NCBI GenBank assembly: GCA_020442465.1
Contig: JAGRJY010000053.1
Location: 43,747 to 107,746, forward strand
Source: Lysobacterales bacterium
Lineage (GTDB): Bacteria > Pseudomonadota > Gammaproteobacteria > Xanthomonadales > Xanthomonadaceae
Reading direction: 5' to 3'
Length of the DNA stretch: 64,000 nucleotides
Each line of letters begins with the position of its first letter. The stretch's first letter is position 1. This document shows, piece by piece, positions 1 through 9,742 of the stretch. Below the pieces are notes generated by a model, which saw only the letters and a list, made by a program, of their open reading frames with translations, was not told the DNA's origin and did not search any database. The position numbers and the translations under genes are program-made.

Positions 1-262
1 GAAGCAGGAGGCCATGCGCACCGCCATCGACGAGGGCATGTACGCCACCGATGTAGCCATGGACCTCGCCGCCTCCGGTGTGCCGTTTCGCGAGGCCTAT
101 CGTCGCGCCGCCGAGTCGTCCACCGATGCGCACGCCGCGCAGCGTACGCCGGAAGACAGCCTCAAGGCGCGCGTGTCCGCCGGTGGCGCAGCCAACGCCT
201 TGCTCGATCGGCTCTCCGAGCGCTTGCACGCCATCACCAACGCCGGATCACGAACGAAGTAG
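1..262 (+). CDS. argH: argininosuccinate lyase, C-terminal fragment (cut by window edge)
   Basis: This reading frame enters from the left edge and ends at a TGA at 260-262, so only the last 86 or so residues are in the window. The segment with ATDVAMDLAASGVPFREAYR matches the C-terminal helical part of argininosuccinate lyase, in which an 'ATDLA' stretch is followed by a conserved 'G(V/M)PFREAH' element. That element lines the tetramer interface. The tail with SLKARVSAGGAANALLDRL fits the Xanthomonadales form of the enzyme. The enzyme splits argininosuccinate into arginine and fumarate, the last step of arginine synthesis. An internal ATG at 14 is not the real start. No upstream arginine genes can be seen, so the call rests on this tail alone. 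Confidence 0.72.
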   Translation, partial: KQEAMRTAIDEGMYATDVAMDLAASGVPFREAYRRAAESSTDAHAAQRTPEDSLKARVSAGGAANALLDRLSERLHAITNAGSRTK

Positions 263-394
263 CGCGGGTGAGCAGGCGCGAAGTCACGTCCCGCCTGACA
301 CCGCATGCGCGACGGAGCTTGAGGAGCGAAGCGATCGGCTCGCCGGCCGACGTGCGTCGACGGCGAAGCGTGTCGCCGCAATAGACGCCGATCG

Positions 395-2665
395 TCAGCC
401 GCGGAGTGCCTCGGCCACCCTTTGAACCACGCCGGACCAAGGCTCGTCGGGTTGCTGCCGGAACAGCCGCGCACTCGGGTACCAGGGCGTGGTGTCACCT
501 TCCAGCGCCCAGCGCCAGTCGGCGTCGAAAGACAGCAGGATCCAAACAGGCAGATTCATCGCGCCGGCCAGGTGCACGATGGCGGTGTCCACGGCGATCA
601 CCAGATCCATTTGGCGAAGAAAGGCCGCCGTCCGCGTGTAGCCTTCGATTTCAGGCTCGAGGTTGGTCGCGCCTAGCTGGCCCAGCTGCGCGATTTCGGC
701 GCCGCTGACCGGAAACTGGAAACTGTAGAAGTCGATGCCCGGCACCTGCAGCAGAGGCGCCAGCGTGGCGAGATCGGTGGACCGGCGGTTGTTGTCCTTG
801 TGCGTCACGCTGCCTGACCACACCACGCCGACGCGCCGTCCGCCTTCGCGCGCTTCGGGCAGACTGCGCACCTGCACGTGGTCGGGCACACGCACGTACG
901 GGAAATCGGTGGGCACATCGGGGTCGAGCATGCCGAGGCAGGCGGGCAGGCTCATCAGCGGCACGAACACGTCGAAGCGATCATTGGGGATGGTGCCCGG
1001 CGCGCGGCTTTCGTCCACGCCCTCCACGCGGGCAGCCAGCTCGCGGAGTTTTTCCGGGCCGACGTACACCAGCTCGCGGCAACGCGCACGGGCGTGCTTC
1101 AGATAGCGCCAGAAATGCATGTGGTCGCCGTTGCCCTGCTCGCTGTGGACCAGCAGCCGCTTGTCGGCGATGTCTTCGCCCTGCCACTGCGGTTGCTGGC
1201 AGCGGAACGGCGTGAAGCTGGGCAGCTGCCAACGCCACTGCCACTCTTGCCAGCCCTCGACGAAGCGCTGCAGCTTGAGCAGGATCACGCCGCGATTGAA
1301 ATGCGCGAGCGGGAACTGCCGATCCACCGTGATTGCGCGCTCGAAGTACTGCAGGGCGGCGTCGTAGTCGAGCAGGCGGGAAGAAGCCAATCCCAAACTG
1401 TTCCAGGCTTCGGCGTTGTCCGGCTGTTCGGCGACGACGTCGCGCAGATGCGCCTGCGCTTCCCGCCATGCTTCCTGGTCGACCAGGCACACGCCGAGTT
1501 GATGCTTTGCCTGGGGATGATCGGGTCGTTCCTCGAGCACCTTGCGGTACAGCGCGGCGGCTTCGTCGAGCCGGCCGTCGGCATGTGCGCGGGTCGCCTC
1601 GGCAACCCGGTCCTGCACCGGATCGCCAGGTGCGACCAGCGCGAGCGCCTCGGTAGGCAGCTCGTAGGAACTCGCCAGCAGGGGAGAGTCCGCCTCGACC
1701 AGCGTGGGCGCGCGGCAGGGCAGCAGCTGCACGTCGAAGATCTCGCGCACATCGCCGATGAAATGCAGGAAGCCGACGACCTTGCCTTCTTCGATGTCCA
1801 CCAGGTAGACCCCGCACTGGCGATCGGTGACCCGGCGCGTCAACGGCAGCCCGGCGAACACAGCGGTCTCGCGCACCTGCGACAGGCCGATCAGCGCGTA
1901 GCGATCAAAAAACGCCAGCCCGCGCGCGAAGCCTGGAACCTCTGCAATCACTTCGGGCCTGCCATCGGTGCCCAGCCGCATCAACGCGCCTTCGCCGGAC
2001 GAGAGGAACCACAGGCGGTCGCGGTACCAGCGCGGCGAATGCGGCATGCACAAGCCATCCACGACCACCGAATCGTCGTCCAGGTCCATGATCTGGCCGC
2101 CGCCGGTCTTGTTGCTGCGCCAGCCACCGGGCTGGTCGGATCGCCCGAGCATGCTGACGTACCGGGGCTTGCCCTCGCGCATGCCCAGGCCGTTCAGATG
2201 GCAGCGATCGAGCAGGTCGTACTGGGTGATGAAGGGGGGCTTCCACTCCGGCACCACGCTGCTGTCGGGCGCGAGCGTGCACAGGCAGGACATGCGCGTG
2301 TTGATCAGCCACAGGCGATCGGCGTCGTCGTAGGCCATTTCATGGATGTCGATATCGCCGGTGACGTGCGCGCCGCGATACAGGTAGGCGGCGTCGTACT
2401 GTCCCTGCTCGATCTTGCGGCCGACCGCGGGCAGGTTGCGGTAGAACTCGATCCGGTGGGCGTCGCCCACGGTCAGCTTGAGCGCACCGTGCACGGCGAT
2501 GCCCATCGGCTTGCGCATGCCGACGAAGTGGGTGTTCACGCCCTGAGTCTGCGGCCGGATCAGCAGGAGCTGACCCGCTTGGTACGTGGACACTGCCAGC
2601 GAGACGCCGGCCTGGCGCAGGAACTCGGCGAAACTGAGGGTGTGCTGGCTGGCGAAGGACTGCAT
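395..2665 (-). CDS. TIGR03032-type beta-propeller protein fused to TPRs and a glycosyltransferase-9-like domain
   Basis: A protein of about 756 residues if started at the ATG at 2665 (MQSFASQHTLSF). The first ~350 residues match the TIGR03032 family, a repeat-rich conserved domain of unknown function ('FRHP'-like blocks such as YRGAHVTGDIDIHEMAY, then HLNGLGM and GGQIMDL). Residues ~370-490 hold about three TPRs (AAALYRKVLEERPDHPQAKHQ, AWNSLGLASSRLLDYDAALQY). The last ~220 residues resemble the heptosyltransferase/GT9-like domain often found after TPRs (RVGVVWSGS near the start, DLVIAVDTAIVHLAGAMNLPVW near the end). The frame stays open up to 3016, but the added 117 residues are Arg/Ala/Pro rich with no family similarity, so the later start is preferred; no strong ribosome binding site supports either. 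A role in sugar transfer to surface structures is inference. It converges on argH. Confidence 0.72.
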   Translation of the reverse strand: MQSFASQHTLSFAEFLRQAGVSLAVSTYQAGQLLLIRPQTQGVNTHFVGMRKPMGIAVHGALKLTVGDAHRIEFYRNLPAVGRKIEQGQYDAAYLYRGAHVTGDIDIHEMAYDDADRLWLINTRMSCLCTLAPDSSVVPEWKPPFITQYDLLDRCHLNGLGMREGKPRYVSMLGRSDQPGGWRSNKTGGGQIMDLDDDSVVVDGLCMPHSPRWYRDRLWFLSSGEGALMRLGTDGRPEVIAEVPGFARGLAFFDRYALIGLSQVRETAVFAGLPLTRRVTDRQCGVYLVDIEEGKVVGFLHFIGDVREIFDVQLLPCRAPTLVEADSPLLASSYELPTEALALVAPGDPVQDRVAEATRAHADGRLDEAAALYRKVLEERPDHPQAKHQLGVCLVDQEAWREAQAHLRDVVAEQPDNAEAWNSLGLASSRLLDYDAALQYFERAITVDRQFPLAHFNRGVILLKLQRFVEGWQEWQWRWQLPSFTPFRCQQPQWQGEDIADKRLLVHSEQGNGDHMHFWRYLKHARARCRELVYVGPEKLRELAARVEGVDESRAPGTIPNDRFDVFVPLMSLPACLGMLDPDVPTDFPYVRVPDHVQVRSLPEAREGGRRVGVVWSGSVTHKDNNRRSTDLATLAPLLQVPGIDFYSFQFPVSGAEIAQLGQLGATNLEPEIEGYTRTAAFLRQMDLVIAVDTAIVHLAGAMNLPVWILLSFDADWRWALEGDTTPWYPSARLFRQQPDEPWSGVVQRVAEALRG

Positions 2666-3257
2666 GGATATCCGGCAGGGGCGCGTCGGTGCGGCAGCGT
2701 GCAAGGGTAATCGGAATGCACGCGTTTCCGCACGGACCGTTGGCCCTGCAGGGGTTGAAGCCCGGAGTCCGTTCCTCATCCCCGGTGACGTGGCGTGGGT
2801 CGCCGGGGAATGGGCCAGGTGGCGCTGGGCAGAGAGTCGCAGGGCCGGCCTCGGTGGGAGATCAGCATGCACAGCCGCGCTCTCGGGTGTTGCGCTGCCA
2901 CATCCTCGCAGCCGTCGACATCGAATCGCCGCGAGCGTGTCGGAACCAGCCGCATTCGGTGTGACGGCCGCATGGCCGACGTCGGCCGCCTCGTCGCTGA
3001 ATATTCGTTCAGGCACCGAAGTGGAGCCGCACGCTATCCACCACCAAACAGCACGTTACGTGACTCTTCTCGAATCATTCTGTGCGCATGACTTTGTGAC
3101 GACCGCGTGAAGTCGCATCGGTGAATCGTCTGGATGAGTGGCGAGGGGCTTTCAGCTGCATCCATGACACGAAGATCGCACGTAGCGCGTGCTAGTCTGC
3201 GACGCGAGTGCGGACACGGGGAGCGGTCCGCTTCAAATACTCTGGGGAGAAGTTGCC
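2666..3257. other. gene-poor stretch upstream of the giant beta-helix gene
   Basis: About 590 bases between the preferred start of the TIGR03032 fusion gene and the start of the giant surface protein, which diverge here, so both promoters should lie in it. All open frames in it have the Arg/Ala/Pro-rich composition of chance frames in GC-rich DNA. The right half (from about 3010) is visibly less GC rich, as expected for a control region. I see no convincing sigma-70 boxes, hairpin terminator or repeat. Confidence 0.4.
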
Positions 3258-6200
3258 ATGCAACGAGTTCGTCTGACGCCGACTGCGCTCGCAGCGGCCG
3301 TGTCGCTGTGCTTTGCCTGCTCGTCCCAGGCCGCCGTCATCACTGTCACCTCGACGTCTGATTCGCCTGTCGCAGCCGACGGCGTGTTGACGCTGCGCGA
3401 GGCCATCATGGCGGCCAATCTCGGCGCGGGAGGAACCGTCGGTGATGCGACGGGCGATGCCGGCAGCGACACCATCGTGTTCGACTCGACAGTCTTCGGC
3501 GGTGGGGGCGGCACCATTGCGCTCGACAACATCGCCGACTTCGGCGACTTCCTGATTTCGGATGACCTGACGATCGACGGCAGCACCGGCAGCGGTGGCG
3601 GGGCCACGACGGTCGTGCTCAACGGCCAGGGCGCCAACCGCATTTTTGATATCCAGAACGCCGGCACGGTGCTGATGACCGGCCTTCGGCTCACCGGCGG
3701 CGACGGCACCAGCGATACCAACGGCAACACGGCCAACGACGGCCGCGGCGGCTGCATCTTCAACACCGGCACCGATCTCACCCTCACCAACATGACCGTG
3801 ACGGGTTGCACGGCCTCGGGCGACGCGGCGAACCAGGGTGGTGGCGCGATCTACACCCAGGGCGGCACGGTCGGCCTGACCAATTCCTCGATCAGCAACA
3901 ACGTGGCAAACGGCACCCTCGGCAGCGGCGGCGGCGTGCTTATCAATGGCGGCGAACTGAATGTCTCCGGCGGATCGATGATCGGCAACACGGCCAATCG
4001 CGCCGGCGGCGCGGTCGAAGCCCGATCGACCGACAACGGTGCGTCGGACGTGGCGTTCATGAACGCCACGCTGTCGGGCAACTCGGTAGGCATCAACGGC
4101 GGTGGGTTCCATATCACCGCGCCGTCCGGGTCCAGTGCATCGGTGATCGCGCTCACCGGCGGGACCATTTCCGGCAATACCGCCGGACAGGAAGGCGGCG
4201 GCCTGTGGAATGAAGTCCAGGCCGAGATGACCATCAACGGCACCACGATTTCAGGCAATACGGCGCTGACCGGCAACGCCGCGAACGACGCCCAGGGCGG
4301 CGGCGGCGTGTTCAACAACGGTGGTGTTGTGAGCATCAGCGATTCCACCATCACCGGCAATGTCGTGTCTGGTGCGAACATGAACGCCGACGACGGCGGC
4401 GGTGGCGTCTTCAACGATGGTCGCAACGCGTCGAACGCCACCGTCAGCCTCGTCAATACGGTGATTTCGAGCAACACCGTCGCGTCGACCTCGGGCAACG
4501 GTGGCGGTGCTCTGGTGATCGGCACGGCGGGCAATGGCACACGGCTCTATGCATCCGGCGGCACGAGCTTCACGGGCAACATGGCTGCCCGGGCCGGTGG
4601 CGGCATCGAGAGCAACAACGCCACGCTCGTCGACCTGGACGGCGTCACCCTTTCCGGCAACTCGGCAGGTGTGAACGGCGGCGGTTTGCATACGACAGCT
4701 GCGGATGTGGTCAGCGTGGCGAACACCACCGTGCAGAGCAACACCGCGGGTCAGGAAGGCGGCGGCCTGTGGAACTCGGCCACCGGTGCGATGACCATCG
4801 ACAACTGCACGGTCGATACCAACGTTGCCCAGGTTGCCAACGCCGCGAACGACGCCCAAGGCGGCGGTGGCGTGTTCAACAACGGCGGCGTGATCACCAT
4901 CCAGAATGGCAGTGCGATCACCGGCAACGCAGTGCTGGGCACGCCCGGTACCGACGACGGGGGTGGCGGCATCTTCAACGACGGCCGCAACACGACGACG
5001 GCGCAGGTCAACGTTGACGGCTCGGTGGTGATTTCCGGCAATTCGGCGCTGACCGGCACCGGCAACGGTGGCGGCATTCTCAACATCGGCACGAACCCTG
5101 CCATGACTGTGGTCAATCTGGCTGTGGGGGCGCAGATCATCGGCAACCAGGCGGCTCGCGCCGGCGGCGGCATCGAGAACAACACCGCGACCGTCAACAT
5201 GGACGGCATCGTGGTCAGCGGCAACACCGCAGGCATCAACGGCGGCGGCGTGCACCTTTCCGGCGCGACCGATCTGAGCGTTACCGATGGCACCTTCAGC
5301 GACAACGTCGCCGGACAGGAAGGAGGCGGGCTGTGGAATTCCACCGGCACCATGACGCTGGACGGCAGCCAGATCACCGGCAACAGCGCCAACACGGCCA
5401 ACGCGGCCAATGACGCCCAAGGCGGCGGCGGCGTGTTCAACAACGGCGGCATCCTCAACATCAGCAATGCCACGATCACCGGCAACGCGGTGACCGGGGC
5501 GACCCTGGGCACGGACGATGGCGGCGGTGGTGTGATGAGCGACGGGCGCAATACGGCCGGCGCTTCGGTCAGTCTGGTCAACGTGCTGATTTCGAACAAC
5601 ACGGCGTCGTCTACGTCAGGCAACGGCGGTGGTGTGCTGATCATCGGCGCCCCTGGCAACGGCACGCAGCTGAGTGTTTCGGGCACGACAGTGATCAATG
5701 CCAACCAGGCCGCACGGGCCGGCGGCGGCATTGAGACCAACAACGCCACCCTGATCACCCTTTCCGGTGTGCAGATCACCAGCAACAGCGCCGGGGTGAA
5801 CGGCGGCGGTCTGCATTCGACCGCGGCCGACATCGTCAACATCACCGGCGCCACGATCACCGGCAACACTGCCGGTCAGGAAGGCGGCGGCTTGTGGAAC
5901 TCGGCCACCGGCACCTTGACTGTCGACAGCACCTTGGTGGACGGCAACAGGGCCTCGGCCGGAAACGCCGCCAACGACGCGCAAGGCGGCGGCGGCGTGT
6001 TCAACAACGGCGGCACGGTGATGCTGCAGAACGCGACCATGATCACCAACAACCTCGCCAGCGGCACGCTCGGCACCGACGATGGCGGTGGCGGCATCAT
6101 GAGCGACGGGCGCAACACCGGCAGTGCGCTGTTCGGCATCGACGGCAGCATCGTCATCAGCGGCAACTCCGCATTGACCGGGTCCGGCAATGGCGGCGGC

Positions 6201-9200
6201 ATCCTCAACATCGGCGCGACCGCCACCGGGGCCACCATGAACGTCGCCAGCGGGGCGCAGATCACTGCGAACCAGGCGGCTCGTGCAGGCGGTGGCATCG
6301 AGAACAATGTCGGCACGCTCAATCTGACCGGCGCACTGGTCACCGGCAACTCGGCCGGCATCAACGGCGGCGGTGTGCATCTTTCCGGTGCGGCAGCGGC
6401 CACCGTGACCGGTGGAAGCTTCACCGGCAACGTGGCCAATCAGGAGGGCGGTGGCCTGTGGAATGGCACCGGCTTGATGACCATCAACGGTGCCACGATC
6501 GACACCAATACGGCGGCCGGTCCCGGTGCGGATCAGGGCGGTGGCGGCCTGTTCAACGCGGGCGGCACGTTGCAGGTCACCGACACCACGATCACCAACA
6601 ACCTGGCCAACGGTGCGTCCGGCTCGGGCGGCGGCATCCTGACCGATGCCGGCGGTGCGCTGACGGTCACCGGTGGCACGATTGCAAACAACACTTCGAA
6701 TCGCGCTGGCGGCGGTATCGAGCTGGCCGGCACGGCTGGCGGCATGGTGGCGCTCAACAATCTGGCGCTGACCGGAAACACCACGGGCTCGGCGCCGGGC
6801 AACGGCGGTGGCTTCCACATCACCGGCGCCGGCAACGCGACCCTCACCGGCGGCACGGTATCCGGCAACACGGCGGCTGCCGAGGGCGGTGGACTGTGGA
6901 ACGGCACCGGCACGATGTCGGTCGACGGCACCACGATCGACGGCAACACCGCGTCGGGCGCCGGGGCGGACCAGGGCGGCGGCGGCTTGTTCAACGCCGG
7001 CGGTATCCTCAATGTCACCAATGCGACGATCACCAACAACATCGCCAACGGCGCCGCCGGATCGGGTGGTGGTGCGCTGACGGACGCGGGCGGTTCGCTC
7101 TCGATCACGGCGTCGACAGTCGCCGGCAACACCGCGCCGCGCGCGGGTGGCGGCATCGAGCTGGCCGGTACCGCCGGCGGCAGCGTGTCGGTCACCAACT
7201 CGACGGTGCAGAACAATGCCACCGGCAATGCACCCGGCAACGGCGGCGGCCTGCACATCACAGGCGCCGGCAACGCCAACATCACCGGCGGCACGTTCAG
7301 CGGCAACACCGCCGACCAGGAAGGTGGCGGCCTGTGGAACGGCACCGGCACGATGACCATTGACGGCACTTCGATCACCGGCAACACGGCCAACATCGCC
7401 AATGCTGCGGCCGATGCCCAGGGCGGCGGTGGCGTGTTCAATGCCGGCGGCATCCTCAACATCATCGGCGCAACCAGCATCTCTGCGAACACCGTGGCCG
7501 GCACTGCAGGCGCGGATGACGGCGGCGGCGGCGTGATGAGCGACGGTCGCGCGAGCGGTGCCGCACAGGTCAACATCAGCGGTACGGCCTCGATCTCGAC
7601 CAACACCGCGTTGACCGACAGCGGCAGCGGTGGCGGCATCCTCAATATCGGCGCCACCGCGGGGGGCGCGGTGCTGACGGTGAACCCAGGTGTTCAGATC
7701 GGCGGCAACCAGTCCGCGCGCGCTGGCGGCGGCATCGAGAGCAACCTCGGTACCGTCAACTTCAACGGGGCGACCCTGCAGGGCAACTCGACGGGTGCCA
7801 GCCCCGGCAACGGCGGCGGTCTGCACATCACCGGCGCGGGCGACGCGAACTTCACCGGCGGCACGGTTTCGGGCAATACCGCAGCTGCCGAAGGCGGCGG
7901 TCTGTGGAACGGCACCGGCACGATGACCCTCGACGGCACCCTGATCACCGGCAATACCGCCTCGGGCGCAGGCGCGGACCAGGGCGGCGGTGGCGTGTTC
8001 AACGCTGGCGGCACGGTGAATATCAGCAACGCATCGATTGGCGACAACGTCGCCGACGGTGCAGCCGGGTCGGGTGGCGGCATTCTCAATGACGCGGGCG
8101 GCGCGCTGACGGTGGCCAGCACGACGATCGCCGACAACACCTCGGTGCGTGCCGGCGGCGGCATCGAAGACAACGGCGGGGCAGGCGGCAGCGTGACTCT
8201 GTCAGGTGTCGATCTGACCGGCAACGCGACCTCAGCGTCGCCCGGCAATGGCGGCGGATTCCACATGACCGGAGCGGGCAACGCCGACATCACCGGCGGT
8301 TCGGCGGTGGGCAACACCGCCGCGGCCGAAGGTGGCGGCTTCTGGAATGGCAGCGGCACCATGTCGATCGACGGCACGGCGATCACCGGCAACACGGCAT
8401 CAGGCGCCGGCTCCGACCAGGGCGGCGGTGGCGTGTTCAATGCCGGCGGCACGCTGACCATCGCCAACGCCACCATCGACGGCAACATCGCCGACGGGGC
8501 CGCAGGCTCGGGCGGCGGTCTGCTCAACGACGCCGCAGGCTCGGTCTCGATCTTCTCGACGGTGATCAGCAACAACACCTCGGTGCGCGCCGGCGGCGGC
8601 ATCGAGGACAACGCAGGCACGCTGGTGACGCTCGATCAGGTCGCGCTGGATGGCAATGCCGCCGGCGCCTCGCCCGGCAATGGAGGTGGCCTGCACATCA
8701 CCGGCGCGGGCACCGTCAACGTGACGCTCGGTTCGGTCATCAACAACAGTGCTGCCAACGAGGGCGGCGGTCTGTGGAATTCCGGCGCCGGCACCTTGCT
8801 CGTGGTCGACACCACGATCGACAACAACGACGCGCCGGCGGGCGGCGGCATATTCCAGGTTGCCGGGGGCAGCGGCACAGTGCGCAACAGCACCATCTCG
8901 AACTCCACCGGTGGCGGCGGTATCTCGGTCGCCGGAGGCACTTTCGATCTGCTCAACAGCACGGTCTCCGGCAACAGTGGAACCAGTGGCGGTGGCTTGT
9001 CGGTCGCCGGCGGGACGGTCGACGTGATCAATGCGACCATCGTGTTGAATACCGCCACCAGCGGCGGCGGCATGGCGATCACCGCGGGCACGGTCAATCT
9101 CGGCAACACGATCGTCGGCAACAATTCGGCCGGTAACGGGCCGGACATCAGCGGCTCGGTCAACAGCCTCGGTTACAACCTGGTTTCCACCGCCTCGGGC

Positions 9201-9572
9201 GCGAGCATCGGCGGCATGACAGCGGGCAACCAGATCGGCGTGGATCCGCTGCTGATGGCCCTGGCGGACAACGGCGGTCCGACGCTGACCCATCGTCCGT
9301 TCTTCGAGGGCTCGCCCGTGGTCGATGGCGGCGACGGCGGGCTGGCCGGGGCCGAAGGCATCCTGTTCGATCAGCGCGGACAGCCACGCCTGTTTGACCA
9401 GGTCGCCTACAACAATGCTTCGGACGGCGTGGACATCGGCGCCGTCGAGGCCCAGTTCGGCGAGGTCGGGCTGCAGCCGGAGAACATTCCGACCCTGGAT
9501 TGGCGCGGTCTGATGCTGCTGCTCGCGTCGGTGCTGACCTTCGGCTTCTGGACCCAGCGCCGCCGCGACTAA
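3258..9572 (+). CDS. giant exported right-handed beta-helix protein with IPTL-CTERM tail
   Basis: A 2104-residue secreted protein. The ATG at 3258 is preceded by GGGGAG and opens a standard signal peptide (MQRVRLTPTALAAAVSLCFACSSQA); an in-frame upstream start at 3189 would destroy this. Right after cleavage comes a CSLREA-like element (LTLREAIMAAN), common at the head of bacterial parallel beta-helix proteins (polymorphic outer-membrane/adhesin type). Residues ~90-2000 are Gly/Asn/Thr-rich rungs (GN(T/S)A, GGGLWN, NGGG) arranged as long modules described in the separate repeat entry. The end (9486-9569) reads IPTLDWRGLMLLLASV... then a QRRRD tail: the IPTL-CTERM three-part sorting signal (motif, membrane helix, basic cluster), which in known genomes pairs with an exosortase-type protease (XrtH). 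None is encoded here. A large cell-surface or shed structural protein/adhesin is likely; ligand unknown. Confidence 0.85.
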   Translation: MQRVRLTPTALAAAVSLCFACSSQAAVITVTSTSDSPVAADGVLTLREAIMAANLGAGGTVGDATGDAGSDTIVFDSTVFGGGGGTIALDNIADFGDFLISDDLTIDGSTGSGGGATTVVLNGQGANRIFDIQNAGTVLMTGLRLTGGDGTSDTNGNTANDGRGGCIFNTGTDLTLTNMTVTGCTASGDAANQGGGAIYTQGGTVGLTNSSISNNVANGTLGSGGGVLINGGELNVSGGSMIGNTANRAGGAVEARSTDNGASDVAFMNATLSGNSVGINGGGFHITAPSGSSASVIALTGGTISGNTAGQEGGGLWNEVQAEMTINGTTISGNTALTGNAANDAQGGGGVFNNGGVVSISDSTITGNVVSGANMNADDGGGGVFNDGRNASNATVSLVNTVISSNTVASTSGNGGGALVIGTAGNGTRLYASGGTSFTGNMAARAGGGIESNNATLVDLDGVTLSGNSAGVNGGGLHTTAADVVSVANTTVQSNTAGQEGGGLWNSATGAMTIDNCTVDTNVAQVANAANDAQGGGGVFNNGGVITIQNGSAITGNAVLGTPGTDDGGGGIFNDGRNTTTAQVNVDGSVVISGNSALTGTGNGGGILNIGTNPAMTVVNLAVGAQIIGNQAARAGGGIENNTATVNMDGIVVSGNTAGINGGGVHLSGATDLSVTDGTFSDNVAGQEGGGLWNSTGTMTLDGSQITGNSANTANAANDAQGGGGVFNNGGILNISNATITGNAVTGATLGTDDGGGGVMSDGRNTAGASVSLVNVLISNNTASSTSGNGGGVLIIGAPGNGTQLSVSGTTVINANQAARAGGGIETNNATLITLSGVQITSNSAGVNGGGLHSTAADIVNITGATITGNTAGQEGGGLWNSATGTLTVDSTLVDGNRASAGNAANDAQGGGGVFNNGGTVMLQNATMITNNLASGTLGTDDGGGGIMSDGRNTGSALFGIDGSIVISGNSALTGSGNGGGILNIGATATGATMNVASGAQITANQAARAGGGIENNVGTLNLTGALVTGNSAGINGGGVHLSGAAAATVTGGSFTGNVANQEGGGLWNGTGLMTINGATIDTNTAAGPGADQGGGGLFNAGGTLQVTDTTITNNLANGASGSGGGILTDAGGALTVTGGTIANNTSNRAGGGIELAGTAGGMVALNNLALTGNTTGSAPGNGGGFHITGAGNATLTGGTVSGNTAAAEGGGLWNGTGTMSVDGTTIDGNTASGAGADQGGGGLFNAGGILNVTNATITNNIANGAAGSGGGALTDAGGSLSITASTVAGNTAPRAGGGIELAGTAGGSVSVTNSTVQNNATGNAPGNGGGLHITGAGNANITGGTFSGNTADQEGGGLWNGTGTMTIDGTSITGNTANIANAAADAQGGGGVFNAGGILNIIGATSISANTVAGTAGADDGGGGVMSDGRASGAAQVNISGTASISTNTALTDSGSGGGILNIGATAGGAVLTVNPGVQIGGNQSARAGGGIESNLGTVNFNGATLQGNSTGASPGNGGGLHITGAGDANFTGGTVSGNTAAAEGGGLWNGTGTMTLDGTLITGNTASGAGADQGGGGVFNAGGTVNISNASIGDNVADGAAGSGGGILNDAGGALTVASTTIADNTSVRAGGGIEDNGGAGGSVTLSGVDLTGNATSASPGNGGGFHMTGAGNADITGGSAVGNTAAAEGGGFWNGSGTMSIDGTAITGNTASGAGSDQGGGGVFNAGGTLTIANATIDGNIADGAAGSGGGLLNDAAGSVSIFSTVISNNTSVRAGGGIEDNAGTLVTLDQVALDGNAAGASPGNGGGLHITGAGTVNVTLGSVINNSAANEGGGLWNSGAGTLLVVDTTIDNNDAPAGGGIFQVAGGSGTVRNSTISNSTGGGGISVAGGTFDLLNSTVSGNSGTSGGGLSVAGGTVDVINATIVLNTATSGGGMAITAGTVNLGNTIVGNNSAGNGPDISGSVNSLGYNLVSTASGASIGGMTAGNQIGVDPLLMALADNGGPTLTHRPFFEGSPVVDGGDGGLAGAEGILFDQRGQPRLFDQVAYNNASDGVDIGAVEAQFGEVGLQPENIPTLDWRGLMLLLASVLTFGFWTQRRRD
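4191..8785 (+). repeat. tandem coding modules of ~564 and ~438 bp inside the giant beta-helix gene
   Basis: The marker EGGG(L/F)WN occurs ten times, with its Glu codon at 4191, 4755, 5319, 5880, 6444, 6882, 7320, 7890, 8328 and 8760. Spacings are 564, 564, 561, 564, 438, 438, 570, 438 and 432 bases, so the array mixes a long module (~188 residues) and a short one (~146 residues). Long modules carry an extra block marked by DDGGGG followed by a DGR(N/A) triplet (five copies), which short modules replace with a shorter GSGGG turn. Modules 1 and 3, and 2 and 4, look more alike than neighbours (LH(T/S)TAAD versus GINGGGVHLSGA), giving a higher-order period near 1.13 kb. All spacings are multiples of three, so copy changes keep the frame. 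Confidence 0.88.
9486..9569 (+). other. IPTL-CTERM sorting signal
   Basis: The last 28 residues of the giant protein: IPTL motif, then a hydrophobic helix (MLLLASVLTFGF), then QRRRD. This is the tripartite form read by an exosortase-type enzyme in organisms that carry it; it marks the protein for processing and surface attachment or release. Confidence 0.9.
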
Positions 9573-9627
9573 AGCGCCGGCTGACGGACCGAGATGCCGG
9601 CCTCGACCGGCGCAAGGAGTACACGAC

Positions 9628-9657
9628 GAGCCCGGCCTTGGCCGGGCTCGAGCTTTT
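9628..9657 (+). terminator. intrinsic terminator after the giant beta-helix gene
   Basis: A 9-bp GC-rich stem (GAGCCCGGC with GCCGGGCTC, loop CTTG) is followed by GAGCTTTT. It sits 56 bases after the stop of the giant gene and before the copper block. Confidence 0.75.
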
Positions 9658-9742
9658 CTGCGGCCGGTTTCATTCAAACGTCGCAACGCGATCGCCTGGA
9701 CGTCAACTTGAATTCACCGTCCGGGAAGTGCAGGCTTCGGGC

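Noticed and set aside
878..2710. Plus-strand open frame of ~610 codons opposite the TIGR03032 fusion
   Set aside because: The minus strand carries recognisable TPR and glycosyltransferase motifs; the plus frame does not.
5616..7826. Minus-strand open frame of ~736 codons opposite the giant beta-helix gene
   Set aside because: Antisense shadow of the repeats; no start signal and no family-like residues.
4191..8785. Assembly error or collapsed repeat
   Set aside because: All module spacings are multiples of three, copies have diverged, and the frame stays open from signal peptide to sorting tail.
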